From positions 186,001 through 250,000 of the forward strand of contig QPMI01000502.1 of assembly GCA_004431415.1 (NCBI GenBank): a stretch of DNA of 64,000 bases, read 5' to 3'. The notes beneath the pieces were generated by a model that was not told where the DNA came from, did not search any database, and was given only the letters and a program-made list of their open reading frames with translations. The position numbers and the translations under genes were made by a program. The stretch comes from Cyanophora paradoxa. Taxonomy: Eukaryota; Glaucocystophyceae; Cyanophorales; Cyanophoraceae. Shown here piece by piece: positions 42,901 through 54,735 of this stretch. The stretch's first letter is position 1, and every line of letters begins with the position of its first letter.

Positions 42901-45900
42901 AGGCTGCGGACGCTCCCCGCGGCGCTGCTGGCGTTCTCGACGAGGAACATCGGCCGCTCGCGATCGGGGCCGGCCCCCGAGGCGGAGCTCGCCGCCGAGA
43001 GGCGCCGGACGCGCTCGTACACGGGGCCCAGCGGCACCGGCGGCGCGCTCGCGAGGCTCGAGAGCGACGCCGCCGAGCGCGCGCTCCCCGGCGCCCCCTC
43101 CGCGATCGGCTCCAGCAGCATCCCGCCGGCCCCGCCCGCCGGCCCCCGCCCCGGCACCTCGAAGCGCGCCGACTTCGGCTGCACGGCCCGCGTCACGCGC
43201 GCGGGCAAGGGCAGGGCGGGACGAGGGGGACGGCGCGCCGCAGAGGGTCTGCGGCCGGCGGCGGCGGCGGCAGCGGCGCCAGCAGCCTCGTCCCCGGACG
43301 AAGGCGCGGCCGGCGCGCTGCAGGGCTGACGGTGAGGGGGCGGAGGCGCGGGCAAGGTTTTGGAGAAGCGGGCCTGGGGGCGGCCTCGGCGGCGTGCGGG
43401 TCGCGGTGCGTGATGCGCGCCGAGAAGTAGTGCTCGGCCCCGACCTGCGCGTCGCGGCTCAGCGCGGCGGGGCGCCGGTCGCGCGGAGGCGAGCTCGAGC
43501 CGCAAGGCCGCGCACGCGGAGGTGGGAGAGCTCGAGGGAGATGGGGAGCGGGGCGCCGCTCGAGTGGCGCCCCACGATGGCCCGGTTCTTGCCCACCACC
43601 TGCCCCACCCCGCTCGGGGCGGGCCGGGCTGGGGCGGGGGCGGGGCCGGGCCTTGGCGTTGCCGGTGGTGAGGTAGGCGTCGACGAAGGCCTGGTGCTGC
43701 TCCCCGAGGGCCGCGTCCATCAGCAGCTGCGCCCGCCCCGCCCCGCCCCGCCTCAGCCCCGAGCTCGAGCCCCCGGGCGGCGCGAGCGGTGGATCCGGAG
43801 GGGCGGACGTTGACGGAGCGGCCGGTGAGGGCCTCGGGGCCGCCGTAGCCGAAGATGCGGCAGAGGGCCCCGTTGCACGAGACGATCGTCCCCTTCGCGT
43901 CGCACTGCCGGCCCCACGTGAGCGCCGGCGGCGCGGGGGGCGGGGCGGGGCCGGGGCGGGGCGCGCGGTGACGAGGCCGTCGAGGTCGGAGAGCTTCGTC
44001 ATGCGCCCCACGAAGAGCGTCACCCCTGCCCACCGTCGACGTCGGGCCCGGCGGCCGCAGAGCGGGGCGGCGGGGCGGGGCGGGGCGGTGCGGACCGTCG
44101 GCGGCAAGGGAGTCGTCGCGGGCGACGTCCAACTGCACCGCGAAGCTCGACCTGCGCGTGGGCCCCCGGGCCCGCCCGTGGGCCCCCGCCCCGCGAGACG
44201 CCGGCCCCGCCCGCGTCGGCGCCGCGCCGCGCACCCGCTCTTGTGGAGGGCCTCCATCGTCCGCCCCCCGTCCCGATGATCCGGCTCTGAATTCAAAGAC
44301 CCGGACCATGAGGCGCGGGGCCGGGGGCGGGCGCGGTGCGGGCGCGCCTTGCTGGGGTCCTGCATGTAGCGGCGGAGGAACTCGTCGTGCTGCTCCGCGT
44401 ACTGCCGCGGCATCAGCGCCGACACGTCTGCCGCCCGGCGCGCGCGGGGAGGCGTCAGCGGGCGGCGCGGGCGGGGCCGGGGCCGGCCGCGGGGCGGGCG
44501 GGCACTCTTCCCGACGATCTGCGGGCGGGGCGGTCAGAGGGAGGCCGGTGGGGCGGGGCGGGCGGGGCGGGCGCGCGTCGCGCTGGAGGTGGCCGAACAT
44601 CTCCGCAAAGGGCCCCTTGAGGCTCTGCACCACCCCGCCCTGGTCGCTGCCCCCCCGCAGGCCCCCGCGCGTCAGACAGCTCCCCCGCGCAAGGCCGAGG
44701 GCGGGGCGGGGCCGGACATGGTGATCCAGACGTCGCGCTCCTCCTCCTCCTCGGCGCGGGCGACGCGGCCCACGAAGAGCGGCTGCCCGTCCACGTCCGT
44801 CCGCGACAAATTCAGCACCATCGGGAACGTCGAGCCTGCGCCCGGGTCCCCGCCTCAGGCCCCTCCCCGCAGAAGGGCTTCAGAGGCGTCGAAGTCGGGC
44901 CGCACCGTTGCGGTGCTGCGCCTCCACCCGCCGCTTCATGCCGATCACCTGCGACACCGCCGGCCCGGCCCGCCTCGCGCCCGGCCGGCCGGCGGGGCGG
45001 GGCCCAGCGGGGATGGGCGCCGCGCACCTTGGCGACGCCCGTGCGCAGGTAGTTCTCCATGTCTGCCGCCCGCACCGTGAGCGCCGCGGCGCGGAGCGGA
45101 GCGGGCGGGGGCGGGCTGGCAGAGCGCTGCGTACACTTGGCGTGGTACGTCGAGAAGGGCGCTTCGTTCGGGGTCGGGGCCGGCGCGTCAGGCCCGCCGC
45201 GCGCACGAGGAGGCGGAGGGCGAGGAGGCCGAAGAGGCCGGCGCACCCGGCATGAGCGTCTCGATGCGGGAGTTGACCATGTCCCGCGGCGTGTAGCTGC
45301 AGGCGCCGCCCCTCGGCCGGCGGTGCGAGGCGGGGAGGGAGGGAGGGATCCCCCGGAGCGGGGCGGGGGCGGGGCGGGGGGAGGCGGACCCCCACATGTC
45401 GGCTGCGATGCGGTTGACGGCCCGAATGATGCCCCGCGCGTCGATCGTCACCACCCCTGCCCCCGGGCGCCGGCCCCGCCTCAGCGCCGGCCCGGGTCGC
45501 GGGGCGGGGGGCGCGGGGCGGCGCGCGCCCTCGCTCTCCTCCACGCGCTTGAGCGTGATGGCCATCACCTGCCGCGCGACTCTCGCACGGGCGGCCGCCG
45601 GCGCCGGCGCCGGGCGGGCGGGGCGGGGCGGGCGGGGCGGGCCGTCTTGTCGCCCTCAAACATGCGGGCGACGCGGGCGAGGACGGGGAAGACGGAGCCG
45701 TCCGCCGCCAGCGCCTCCACCTCCGCCTGCCCCGCCTCGTCCATCTTCCTGCGCCCCCCAAGGCCCGCTCGGCCCCCCGCGCGAGGCCGGGGCACGGCGG
45801 GGCGCACTGCAGGTAGGCGCCGGCCTTGGCGGCCTGGAGGCCGACCCCCGCGAGGTTGCCCTTGTTAAGCGCGGGGCGGTTCGAGGAGAGGCCGCCCCGC

Positions 45901-48900
45901 GCCGTCCTTTGCGCCCCGCCCCGCCCGTCAGCCGCGCCCGGCTTCGGGCGGGGGCGGGCGGACGGGGTGCCGGCGTCGAGGGCGGCGCTGCGGGCGGGGT
46001 CGGCGACGAAGAGGCCCCAGTGCCGCGGCGCCGTCAGCTCCTGCCGGCCGCGGCGTGAGCGTCAGGGTGTGCCTGCGGAGGCGGGGCGGGGGCCCCCGGG
46101 CGAACCTTGACGTTTTTGCGCTTCATTTCGTCGACGGAGCACTCGAAGAGAGCCGCCATGGCGCGGTTGCAGCCGGTGATGCGCCCTGTCACGCTCGCCA
46201 GGCACATGGGCACCGAGTCGTCCATCCGCCGGATCGACCCCACGAAGGTCGGCTGCGCACGCGCGGCCGCCGTCAGCGCCGGCGGCGAGCGTTCGCCGGG
46301 CACGGAGGGGCGCGCGCCTCGCCGTTGATGTCGATGCGGGTCACGTAGAGGCGAACGTTCAGCAAGTGGCCCTCCCTGCCCGCCCCGGCCCGCTTCAGCT
46401 GCAGCTCAGCGACTAGGGGCTGAAGGGGGGAGGGCGCGCCGGTGCAATCCGGGGATCTCGCGTGGAATATTGACGACCTGTTGATGCGAAAAAGCGATTG
46501 GGATGCGGAGAAGCAGAGCGGGGCGCTTGGAGGAGGAGCCCGGGGGCGAGGGGGGGCACCTTGGCGACGCCGGTGCGGAGGTAGGCCTGGACGTAGGACG
46601 TGTGGTCCTGCTGGAAGGGCGGCGGGACAATGAGGTGGATGCGCTTGCCCACCAGCTCAGCCTTCTTGTACCCCAGCAGCCGGCACGCGTTCGCGTTCGC
46701 GCTCGTGATCACCTGCCGCGCCCCGCCCCGCCCTCGGCCCGCGCCCCGCGCCCCGCGGGAGCACGCGAGGGCTCGGCAGCGGGGAGGACCTCCTGCGCGT
46801 TGATCACCACCACGCTGTCGACGCTGCGAGCGGGGTCAGGGGCGGCGGCGGGGTGGGGGACTGGGGGCGAAGGCGGCGCCTGTTGTCCATGCGGCTGGCG
46901 GCCTCGTCGCCGGCGGTGTCGGCGTCGCGCGCCTTCTTGCTCTGCTCCTCCTCCTCCGCGTCCGCCCGCCGGTAGAGCTCCTCCGCTGCCGCCGCGTCGT
47001 TCTTTACGCTCTCCACGAACGCCCTGCGCACGCCCGCCCGTCACCCCGCGCCGCGCGCGGCCTGTCGCGAGTGAGCTGGGGCGGGGGCACCCGTAGGCGC
47101 GGAGGAGGCGGACGTTGCGGGAGTACTTCTCGACCAGCGCCACGTAGTTCCTGCCCCCCGCCTCCCCGCTCGCCGCCGGCGCGGGGCGCCGGCCGGGCCG
47201 AGCGCGGGCGCGGGGGCGGGGGCGGGGGCACCGCTCGGCCTGGGTCTCGTACGAGTCGACGAGGCGCGTGAGGTCGGAGATCCGCGCCAGCGCCTGCGCG
47301 CGCCGCACGCTCGCGCTCCGGCGGGGCGGGGCGGGGCGGGGCGGGGCGGGGCGCGCCGTGGCGTCCTCCTCGAGGAGGGCGCTCCAGAAGACCTGCGGGG
47401 GCGGCCCCCGGCCCTCAGCGCGGGGCCGGCGGGGGCGGGGCCGGGGCCGGGGGCGCCTTGGTGGCCTTGAGGGCCTTGAAGTGGCCCTCCTTCGCCAGCC
47501 GGAACTTCTTCTGGAACTGCCCCCGCCCCGCCCCGTCGCCGTCTGGCCCTCGAGGCCGAGCGGGAGGGGAGGGGGCGGGCGGGCGCGCCTCGACGAAGGA
47601 GACGAGGTCCATGGCGCCGTCCCCGCCGGAGCCCGTCTGGCCCGCCTCGCGCTCCCGGTCCTTGCGGAAGACGGCGAAGCGCAGCTGGAAGTCCAGCGGC
47701 AGGTGCCGCGCCCGGTCCACGTACGTCCCCTGCGCAGCACCGCCCCTCAGCCCGCCGGCCGCGGCCCCGCCGGCGCGCGCCCGAGCCCAGGGCGCGCCTC
47801 GAGCTGGGCGTTGCCGCCGTACGTGCGGAGGAAGTTGGCGTCTGCGGGCCGGGGGGTGAGGACCCGGCGGCGGCGAGCGGGTCGGGGCCGGGGCGCACAG
47901 GCGATGTAGACGGTGGCGCTCTTCGCGAAGCGCCGCACGCCCTCCTGCGCGGGGCGAGGCCGGCGGTGAGCGCGGCCCCGCGAGCGGCCGGGGGCGCGGC
48001 GCGCCTGGAAGATGGCGTCGGCCTTGGCCGTCGCCTCCTCCAGCGCCGCCTGGTCGTCCGCCTGCGGCGCGGTCAGGGGCGGGCGGGGGCGGCGGGGCGG
48101 GCGGGGCGGGGGCGGCGCCTGCTGGCTGGTGTCCTCGCCGGCGAGGCGCATCGCGTGGGGCCGCACGAAGCGCGTCGCGATCTCGACCTGCGCCGCGTCA
48201 GCTGCCGGGGCGGCGCTCCTGGGCGGCGGGGGCGCCTCGTGGGGCCAGCGGAAGCGGCCCTTGAAGGAGTAGCCGCCGGCGTCCTCGGGGACGAGGAGGC
48301 GCGGGTCGCAGAGGGCCCGGAAGCGGCGGCGGGCGAGCAGCCAGGCGAGGGCGAAGGCGGGCGCCGCCCCCGCCAGGAAGACCAGCGTGATCGTCCTCGG
48401 GTGCTGCCGCCCCCGCCTCGCCCTCGCCCCCCGCCGAGGCGCGCGCGGGGCGGGGCGCGGGGCGCGGGAGGGGGGACCTGGGCGGCGACGGCGAGGGCGA
48501 AGGCGCAGGCCGCGCACCACGCGACGAGGGCGTAGAGCCCCGCGCGCTGCGCGGCCGCTCGAGGGGCGCGGGGGGCGACGGCGGGGGGCGGGCGGGCGGG
48601 GGCACCAGCTCGTTCATGTGGTGCTGGTAGTGGGGGAGGTAGAGGAGGGTGATCCCCATCAGGTACCCCGCGATGGCGAGCACCGAGAGCGCCAGCAGCG
48701 CTGCGCGGCGCCGCGTGGTGAGGGGCGCCGGGCGGGGCGGGGCGGGACGGGCTGGGGCGGGCCGGGGAAGTTGGAGAAGAGGACGGCAACGAGGACGAGG
48801 AGGGCGCGGCAGGCGGCGCCGGCCACGGTCGCGTCCGACGTCGCCGTCGCCAGCAGCGCCCCCGTCGACGGGTCCGGCTCCTGGCCCCGCCGGCCACGCC

Positions 48901-50127
48901 GCGCGTGAGGCGGGGGGCGGGGGCGGTGGGGCGGGGCGGGCGGACGACGTCGACGAGGGCGAGGGAGAGGGCGATGACGAGGACCTGCGGCGCTCGTGAC
49001 GAGGCTGCGGCGCTGAGGGGCCGCGCCGGGACGAACCGCGAGGGAGGCGAGCACGGCGATGGTCGAGACGATGGCGTTGGGGAAGCCCCAGCACGCAACC
49101 TGCCGCACGGCGGCGTCTGAGGGAGGGTGCCGCGGCGGGGTGGGGGGCGGGGCGCGGGTGCCTCGGGGTACTGGGTGAGGGTGAAGCGGGAGGAGAGGCC
49201 GGAGGGGTCGAAGTAGTGGCAGTCGAGGGCCATTAGGAGGACGCCGAGCGAGGAGAGGTAGAGGGCTGCCGCCCCGTCGCCCCCCGCGGCGCAGGCGGCG
49301 CTGCGCTGCGCGCGGCGGGCGCGCACAGTTGAAGAAGACGGAGACGACGAGCTTGAGGGCCTTGATGGGCCAGAGCTGCGTGAACTGCGCGGGGGGCGGC
49401 GAGTCGCGGGGGCCGCGCGGAGCCGGGGCGGGGGCGGGGACCTGGTTGAGGCGGAAGGACTGGAGGACCCAGAGGGCGTCGGCGAGGGAGCCCACGACCA
49501 GCGCCACCACCACCGAGTACAGGATCACGTAGCCCGAGTACCTGGGGGGGGGGGGAAGGTGGTCAGCGGGGTAGGGGGAGGGGGGCGGGGAGGGGGGTGT
49601 GCAGGCGGCGGGGCGCGGACCCGGCGGAGTTGAGGAAGTGGCGGGGAACGCTGCGGGACAAGTGGGGGCGTGAGGCGGGGCGGGGCGGGGCGGGCGGGGC
49701 GGCGGGGGGCGGCGGGGGCGGCGGGGGCGCGCATGGCGAAGAGGACATCGAGGCTGCGCTCGACGAGCTCGAGCTGCACCCAGTTGAAGCGCGACGAGTC
49801 CGCCACTGCGCCCCGCCCCCGCCCCTCGCCCCAGCTCCAGCGCCCCGCGCCCGGCAGGCCGCGGGGGGGCGCGGGCGGGGGCTGCGCACCGAAGGCCAGC
49901 ATCTGGAGCCAGTCGATGAGCACGTTCACCACGTCCAGCACGCGCCGCCGGCTCCGCTTCTCCCCGCCCCGGCTCCGCATCACGAACAGCACCGCGAAGA
50001 AGCTGCGCCGGCAGAGGCGCGCGCGCGGCTCGTTAACCGTCGGGGGCCAACCGCGCCGGGCAGCTGCAGCCGCAGCTGCAGCGCACGAAGCGGCCGCGGC
50101 GCGGCGCGGCGCGGCAGGCGGCCGCAC
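39969..50127 (-). CDS. Giant Tmc-like membrane protein with multiple PAS domains, many introns
   Basis: From the N-terminus: eight or so hydrophobic segments (for example VILYSVVVALVVGSLADALW, LLALSVLAIAGYLMGITLLY, TITLVFLAGAAPAFALAWLL), then a helical repeat region (ANFLRTYGGNAQLE, SDLTRLVDSYETQAER, ALVEKYSRNVRLLRAYG, AFVESVKNDAAAAEELYRRA) matching the TmcB/TmcC helical region. Several PAS domains follow (NACRLLGYKKAELVGKRIHL, VVTIDARGIIRAVNRIAADM, GTIVSCNGALCRIFGYG), each with the QDHTSYVQAYLRTGVAK-type element. A Ser/Pro-rich linker comes next, then C-terminal membrane segments (NILVSLCVLAAVALGAFVAI, AASLALVAILGLAVF, AASLLIAACFALIFVAGLAL). Family members occur in Dictyostelium, ciliates and algae; the function is poorly known and probably sensory. 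One intron uses a GC donor (GCGCGC..CCGCAG, near 49730-49650). The start at 50127 is tentative. The tail may be altered by the DIRS insertion. Confidence 0.8.
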
Positions 50128-51589
50128 CTGTCTTCGATGGACTGCCGAGTACCGGACGAGACGGCCCCCCGGTGCCGCGGGCTCGTCCCGCCCGCGGAAA
50201 ACTGCGAGCGTGTGAAGGCGTGTGTGACCTAGATCCGGCTCGCTCGCATGCGCACCTTACTGCTCCCGACATTCGCGCTGCTTGCCACCGACTGAGAATC
50301 GCCCACTATCGGTCGCACCGGCATAGCTGCAGCTGAAAGGTCGCGGATGGTTCCAATCTTACCCTAACCCAGTTGCAAGTTGCAGGCAGGCTGACTCGTT
50401 GCCAGCAGGCTTATCGCCTCCGTAGGTAGCCAATTGCAGCTAGCTCCTGCGTTGTCCGCAGCTAGCCTGCTGAATGCGCAGTCGGTGCGCCCTCTCCAGA
50501 AGCCGGCGCCGGCGCGCTTCCACAAGAGGCGCTGCGCATGCAAAGGGTGGATCTTTGTGGGCAGTGTGCCCTTTCTATCGAGCCAGCTGTAACCGTCCGT
50601 ATAACTGACTGCGACGAGCGGCCTGCGAGACTGAGAGCAACCTATCCGACGCGCGTTCAGCTGTGCTTGCGCGCATGCACTCTAACGTTGCCTAAAACAG
50701 GTTTTCAGCGGTCCAGCGGCTCAGCTGCGGGCCCCGCATGACATGCGCTCAAGTCGCTGGCATGGGTCACCGGGTACCGAACGATTCTTGAGGAGGGGGG
50801 GGGGGGGGGGGGCGGGAGCCTGCGCCGGCCGGAGCGCCTGGCGATATGAAGCGCCAGCGCTAGCGCTAGCGCTAGCTTTAGTATCTATTAGGAATTTGAA
50901 GCCTCTCGCACGCACGCGATCATGATATATAACGATCAGCGCTAGCTCAGCAGCTGTTTACGTATACGTATATACGTAGCCGCCGGCGCGGCGCGCGCCG
51001 CGGCGCGCGGCTGCGCTGCGAACGGATGCTGTACGCGTGCAGCTGGCGAGCCTAGGATCGAAGATGCGCGGATCCGGATGCGCATACGTATACGCGCAGT
51101 GACGCCCACGAAGGAATTGGCCTCGTTAAAAACACTAATATTAATGTGACAACGTCTAAAGAAAGTACTGTGCGAAACTCAGGCGCTGCGCGGGCTGTAT
51201 ATACGTGCATGTGAAAGAAGAGCGACTCTTGGAGCTCGAGGGCGCAGTCGTCGCGAGCTCCCCCAGCTGAAGAATCGCTACTGGGCTATCTTGCTCCTGG
51301 GCTAGTTCGAAGCGTATTACATGGGGTCACTGAGTCCAGCGGGCGTCACGATCGAGCGTCTGGCAAACGCGGCACGACGGCTAGACGGGTCGATGAATTC
51401 TGACTAACGAGCAGCGAAAACTACCGATCATGAATCCAAAGGAATGCGAGCGCTCAACATGATTCGACTCACGGGGAAGTTGAAAGGAAGTATGGCGGAT
51501 GCGATACAGAGAAAACGGCGCGGCGAGCGCGACGCGGAACACTAAGCGAGGGAATCGACTGCGAGAGAGGAGGCGGCGGTGGAGGCGGG
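50128..51589. other. Intergenic region between the Tmc-like and HMG-box genes
   Basis: No gene is supported. It contains a run of 18 G at 50795-50812, a GCGCTAGC tandem (about 50852-50877), a long GCGCGC palindrome (about 50981-51010) and several TACGTA/GTATAC palindromes. It would include the 5' region of the Tmc-like gene and the 3' region of the HMG-box gene. Confidence 0.5.
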
Positions 51590-53404
51590 CTACTGCTGGC
51601 CGGCGCCGTGCTCGGGGGGCCACGAGGGGAAGGCGGGGGAGGCGTCGGGGAGGGAGGCGGGGGGGAAGCGCCAGGGGGCGGGCGGGGCGCAGAAGGGGTG
51701 CTGGGGCAGCGGGGCGAGGGGCTGGAGGGCGCCGAGGGCGAGGGGCGCCTCGAACCCGAAGCCGGCGCCCATGGGGGAGAGAGCCGAGGGGGGCAGGCCG
51801 TACACGCCCGCCCCGAAGGCGTCCTCCATGGCGAGGAAGCCCGCCGCGCCGCCCGAGGCGCGGCGGGCCGAGAGGTCGAGGCCCTGCAGCGCCGGCGTGG
51901 GGGGCGGCGCCGCGATCGAGGCGCACCGGCTGGGGAGCGACATGCGCCCGAAGGCGGCGGTGGCGGCGGCAGCGGCGGCGGCCGAGTGGACGGAAGAGGC
52001 GGAGGAGGCGTGGCGGCTGCTGGGGGCCGAGGAGAGGGGCGTCGAGGCCCCCGAGCACGAGGCTATCGACGAGGCCGAGGCCGGCGCCAGCAGCGGGCCC
52101 CCCAACGGCCACCCGCTGCCCGCCCCCACGGGGATCAGCGCGTACGCCGGCCCCGCCTCGCCGTCGAAGCCGAACGCGGCCGGGCCGCCGGCGTGCGCGT
52201 GGCGGGTCTCGTAGTCGGGGATGGCGTGGCGGCCGGGGGGCACGGGGTCGTCGGGGATGCCCTCCCACGGCTCCCCCTTGAGGGGCGCCAGGCCATGCAC
52301 GTCCATGGACATCGCGCGCCCGCGCCCCGCCCCGGCGACCGCCGCCGCCGCCGCCTCCTCCGAGGTCCCCGCCCACGACATCCGCCGCCGCTTCATCGAG
52401 ATCTCTGCGCGCCGCCCGGTCGGACCCCGCCCCGGGGGGCCGGCGTGCCGGCGGGGTGCGCACCCATCGGGACGGTCTGCGGGCTGAGGCCCGAGGGGCC
52501 CGGCGAGGTCGCCCCCGGGGGCGTCCCGGGGGAGGCCTCGGGGTCCGAGGGGGACCCCGAGGGGGAGCTCTCCCCGCCCGAACCCTCGGGCCGCGGCCGG
52601 CCCTTGGCCGCCTCGGGCCAGGGCGAGGCCGAGCCGTTCGGGGGCCGGCCCCGCCGCTCCTTCTTCCGCCGCTGCTCGTGCGTGACGTTCCCTGCGGGGG
52701 CGTCAGCGCCCGGCGCCGGGGCCGGGGCGGGGCGGGCGGCGCGCATTTGAAGTCCGGGTGGCGCTCGAGGAACTCGGTGCGGACGGCCCTGGCCAGCTCC
52801 TCGTACCGCCCCTTCGTCTCCTTGCCCAGCGACCGCCACTGCCGCTCCCGCGCGTCACGCCCCGCCCCGCCCGCGCCCGCCCCGCGCCGCGGCCGGGCCG
52901 CACCTTCTCCCCTAGGAGCCGGGAGATCTGTGCGTTGTTCAGCTCCTTGTTCTCCTGCGCGCGGGGGCGTGAGACAGGGGCCGGGCCGGGCGCGCATGGT
53001 CGGGGCACCTCCTGCAGGATCTTGCGAAACTGGTTGGAGAAGATGAGGAACGAGTTCACGGGGCGCGGCTGCGCGTGGCGAGCACTCAGCGCCGGCTGCC
53101 CATCAGAGCGCCGCAGGCGCCGCGAGCGCACTGGCTGCTTGAGTGGGCCCTTCGAGTCGGGGACTTCCGCGCTGGAGACGGCGATGTAGGGGGCCGGGGG
53201 CGCGCCGGGGACCCCGTACGGCTGCCCGAAGGCGCCGGCCGGGGCGGCTGCGTTGAGCGGGAAAGCGGCGGGTCCCTGCCAGACGGCGTAGCCATGCTGG
53301 TGCGGTGGATGCGCGGGGGCGTCGGGCTCGTCGCGCGCGGCGTCGGGGCGCTCCCCGCGGGGCCTCCCGGGGCGCTCGTCGCTGAAGCGCGGGTCGGGGT
53401 CCAT
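51590..53404 (-). CDS. HMG-box transcription factor of the sequence-specific (MATA/SOX-like) type
   Basis: A single HMG box is rebuilt over four exons: RPVNSFLIFSNQFRKILQE, ENKELNNAQISRLLGEK, WRSLGKETKGRYEELARAV, then RTEFLERHPDFK joined to NVTHEQRRKKERRGRPP. Introns are GTGCCC..GCGCAG, GTGCGG..GGCAG and a third C-rich one, all keeping frame. The RP-NSFLIF, N-IS--LG--WR and YEELA pattern is that of sequence-specific HMG boxes (fungal MAT, SOX, TCF) rather than chromatin HMGB. The N-terminal part is Pro/Gly/Ala-rich. The C-terminal part has a basic MKRRRMSW and long Ala/Ser/Pro tracts, ending FPSWPPEHGAGQQ. The frame is open upstream of ATG 53404 (AFAFDDEATELDMD), so an earlier exon may carry the start. 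Predicted nuclear DNA-binding regulator. Confidence 0.85.
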
Positions 53405-53658
53405 GTCCAGCTCCGTCGCCTCGTCGTCGAAGGCGAACGCCGCGCCACCGAGGTGAAGGACCGCGGTCGCCGTTTTGAGAGCGGTGCTCGAAAGCGGAGG
53501 GGAGCGCCCTCCGGGATGCAGCGCGCGTTGCCTGTGCTTGACGTGTCTGCCTTCCGGCCGGACAGCGCGTCTGCCGTACGCGCGCTCACGCGGCCCGCAG
53601 CCGGACGAAGCGGCAGCGACGATCTGGAATCCACGAGCTCGTGAGCCCTTGGCCTCAC

Positions 53659-53902
53659 ACGTCTACAGGCAGATGGCTTGCCGGCGCAGCTGCTGGAAAG
53701 TCGACGAGTTCTGGATGCTTCAGAAGCTGACAGGCTTCGGAAGGATGATCAGACAACGCGCGGTCGGCCGTCGGCTGATGGAGGAGCTCGAGGCGACGTT
53801 ACTACGGTTACGGAGGCGTCGAGTCTGTCGGCTACCAGCCTGGTAGCCTGCAGGGTTCTGCTTCCTCTAGCCTGGCTCTAGCTGTAGCCTATGGACTTTC
53901 CT
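53659..53902. other. Gene-free spacer upstream of the HMG-box gene
   Basis: This short stretch leads to the MITE. It has TAGCCTGGCTCTAGC-type words near 53840-53885 and no supported gene. Confidence 0.4.
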
Positions 53903-54422
53903 ATGTAGACCAGTGATGGCATTTTTTCTAGAAACTTTTCTAAAAACAATTTCGAAATCAATTTCGAAATTGTTTCCGAAAAGGTCCCGAGAGACCCCCT
54001 AATTAGGAATTGTTTCTATTTAAGGGGGGGTACCCTCGTTTTGCCACATTCTGCGCGAAACACGGCGAAACAACGCATTAGAATGATAGAAAACGTGAAA
54101 GAAAGCTTAAATAACACGATAGGAGTCTATCTGAGATGTCTAGATCCGGAACTCAGCCGCCAACATGGCTGACAGGGGGTACGAGTAGTGAATTTCCCTT
54201 TTGGAATGTCGCATGTTCTGATGATCTAGAAGACACAAACTGGACAGTTTTCATTAAGGAAAGCATCAGAAGGTTAAAGGGAGCGTCAGGCATTAGCAGA
54301 AGGGCCCTCGCGAGGGGCCCCTGATTTCGGAAATATTTCGGAGATATTTCCGAAATATTTCCGAAATGTTTCCGAAATGGTCGTTTTTTGGAGAAATTCG
54401 GAATACCATGACTGATGTAGAC
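53903..54422. mobile_element. hAT-like MITE with perfect 8-bp target duplication
   Basis: The element body is 53911-54414 (504 bp). Its ends are imperfect inverted repeats, CAGTGATGGCATT at the left and CAGTCATGGTATT read inward from the right. ATGTAGAC stands immediately outside both ends (53903-53910 and 54415-54422). CAG-type ends with an 8-bp duplication are diagnostic of the hAT superfamily. Subterminal TTTCCGAAA/TTTCGGAAA words are repeated near both ends. The interior has only short frames, so it is non-autonomous. Confidence 0.9.
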
Positions 54423-54526
54423 CCAGACAAAGCTTTACTAAGTTAACTTGTAACTTAGTAACGTAAGTTGTAACCTGTAAGCGAGTACGCCGAGTACTAG
54501 GGTTTACGCGGGCGGTGACACTTAAT

Positions 54527-54735
54527 TAATGCGCCAGTAATTAATGCGTTTTTGGACCCAGACCCCTATATGCATATTAATGCGGCACCGAATTAATGCG
54601 TTTTGCAGCTTTTTGCCTGCGGTTGGGGGGTACATTACCGTACATACAGCAGTTTCTATAGCGTTTCGATATTAATGCGGTCCCAAATTAATGCGTTTTG
54701 CCAGTGGAAAACGCATTAATTTGGGACCGCATTAC
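54527..54735. repeat. ATTAATGCG repeat cluster with a perfect 27-bp hairpin
   Basis: ATTAATGCG occurs repeatedly on the plus strand. At 54673-54699 and 54708-54734 there is a perfect 27-bp inverted repeat around the 8-base loop GCCAGTGG; the arm begins TAATGCGGTCCCAAATTA. It could be the terminus of a palindromic MITE or a strong transcript hairpin. Confidence 0.85.
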
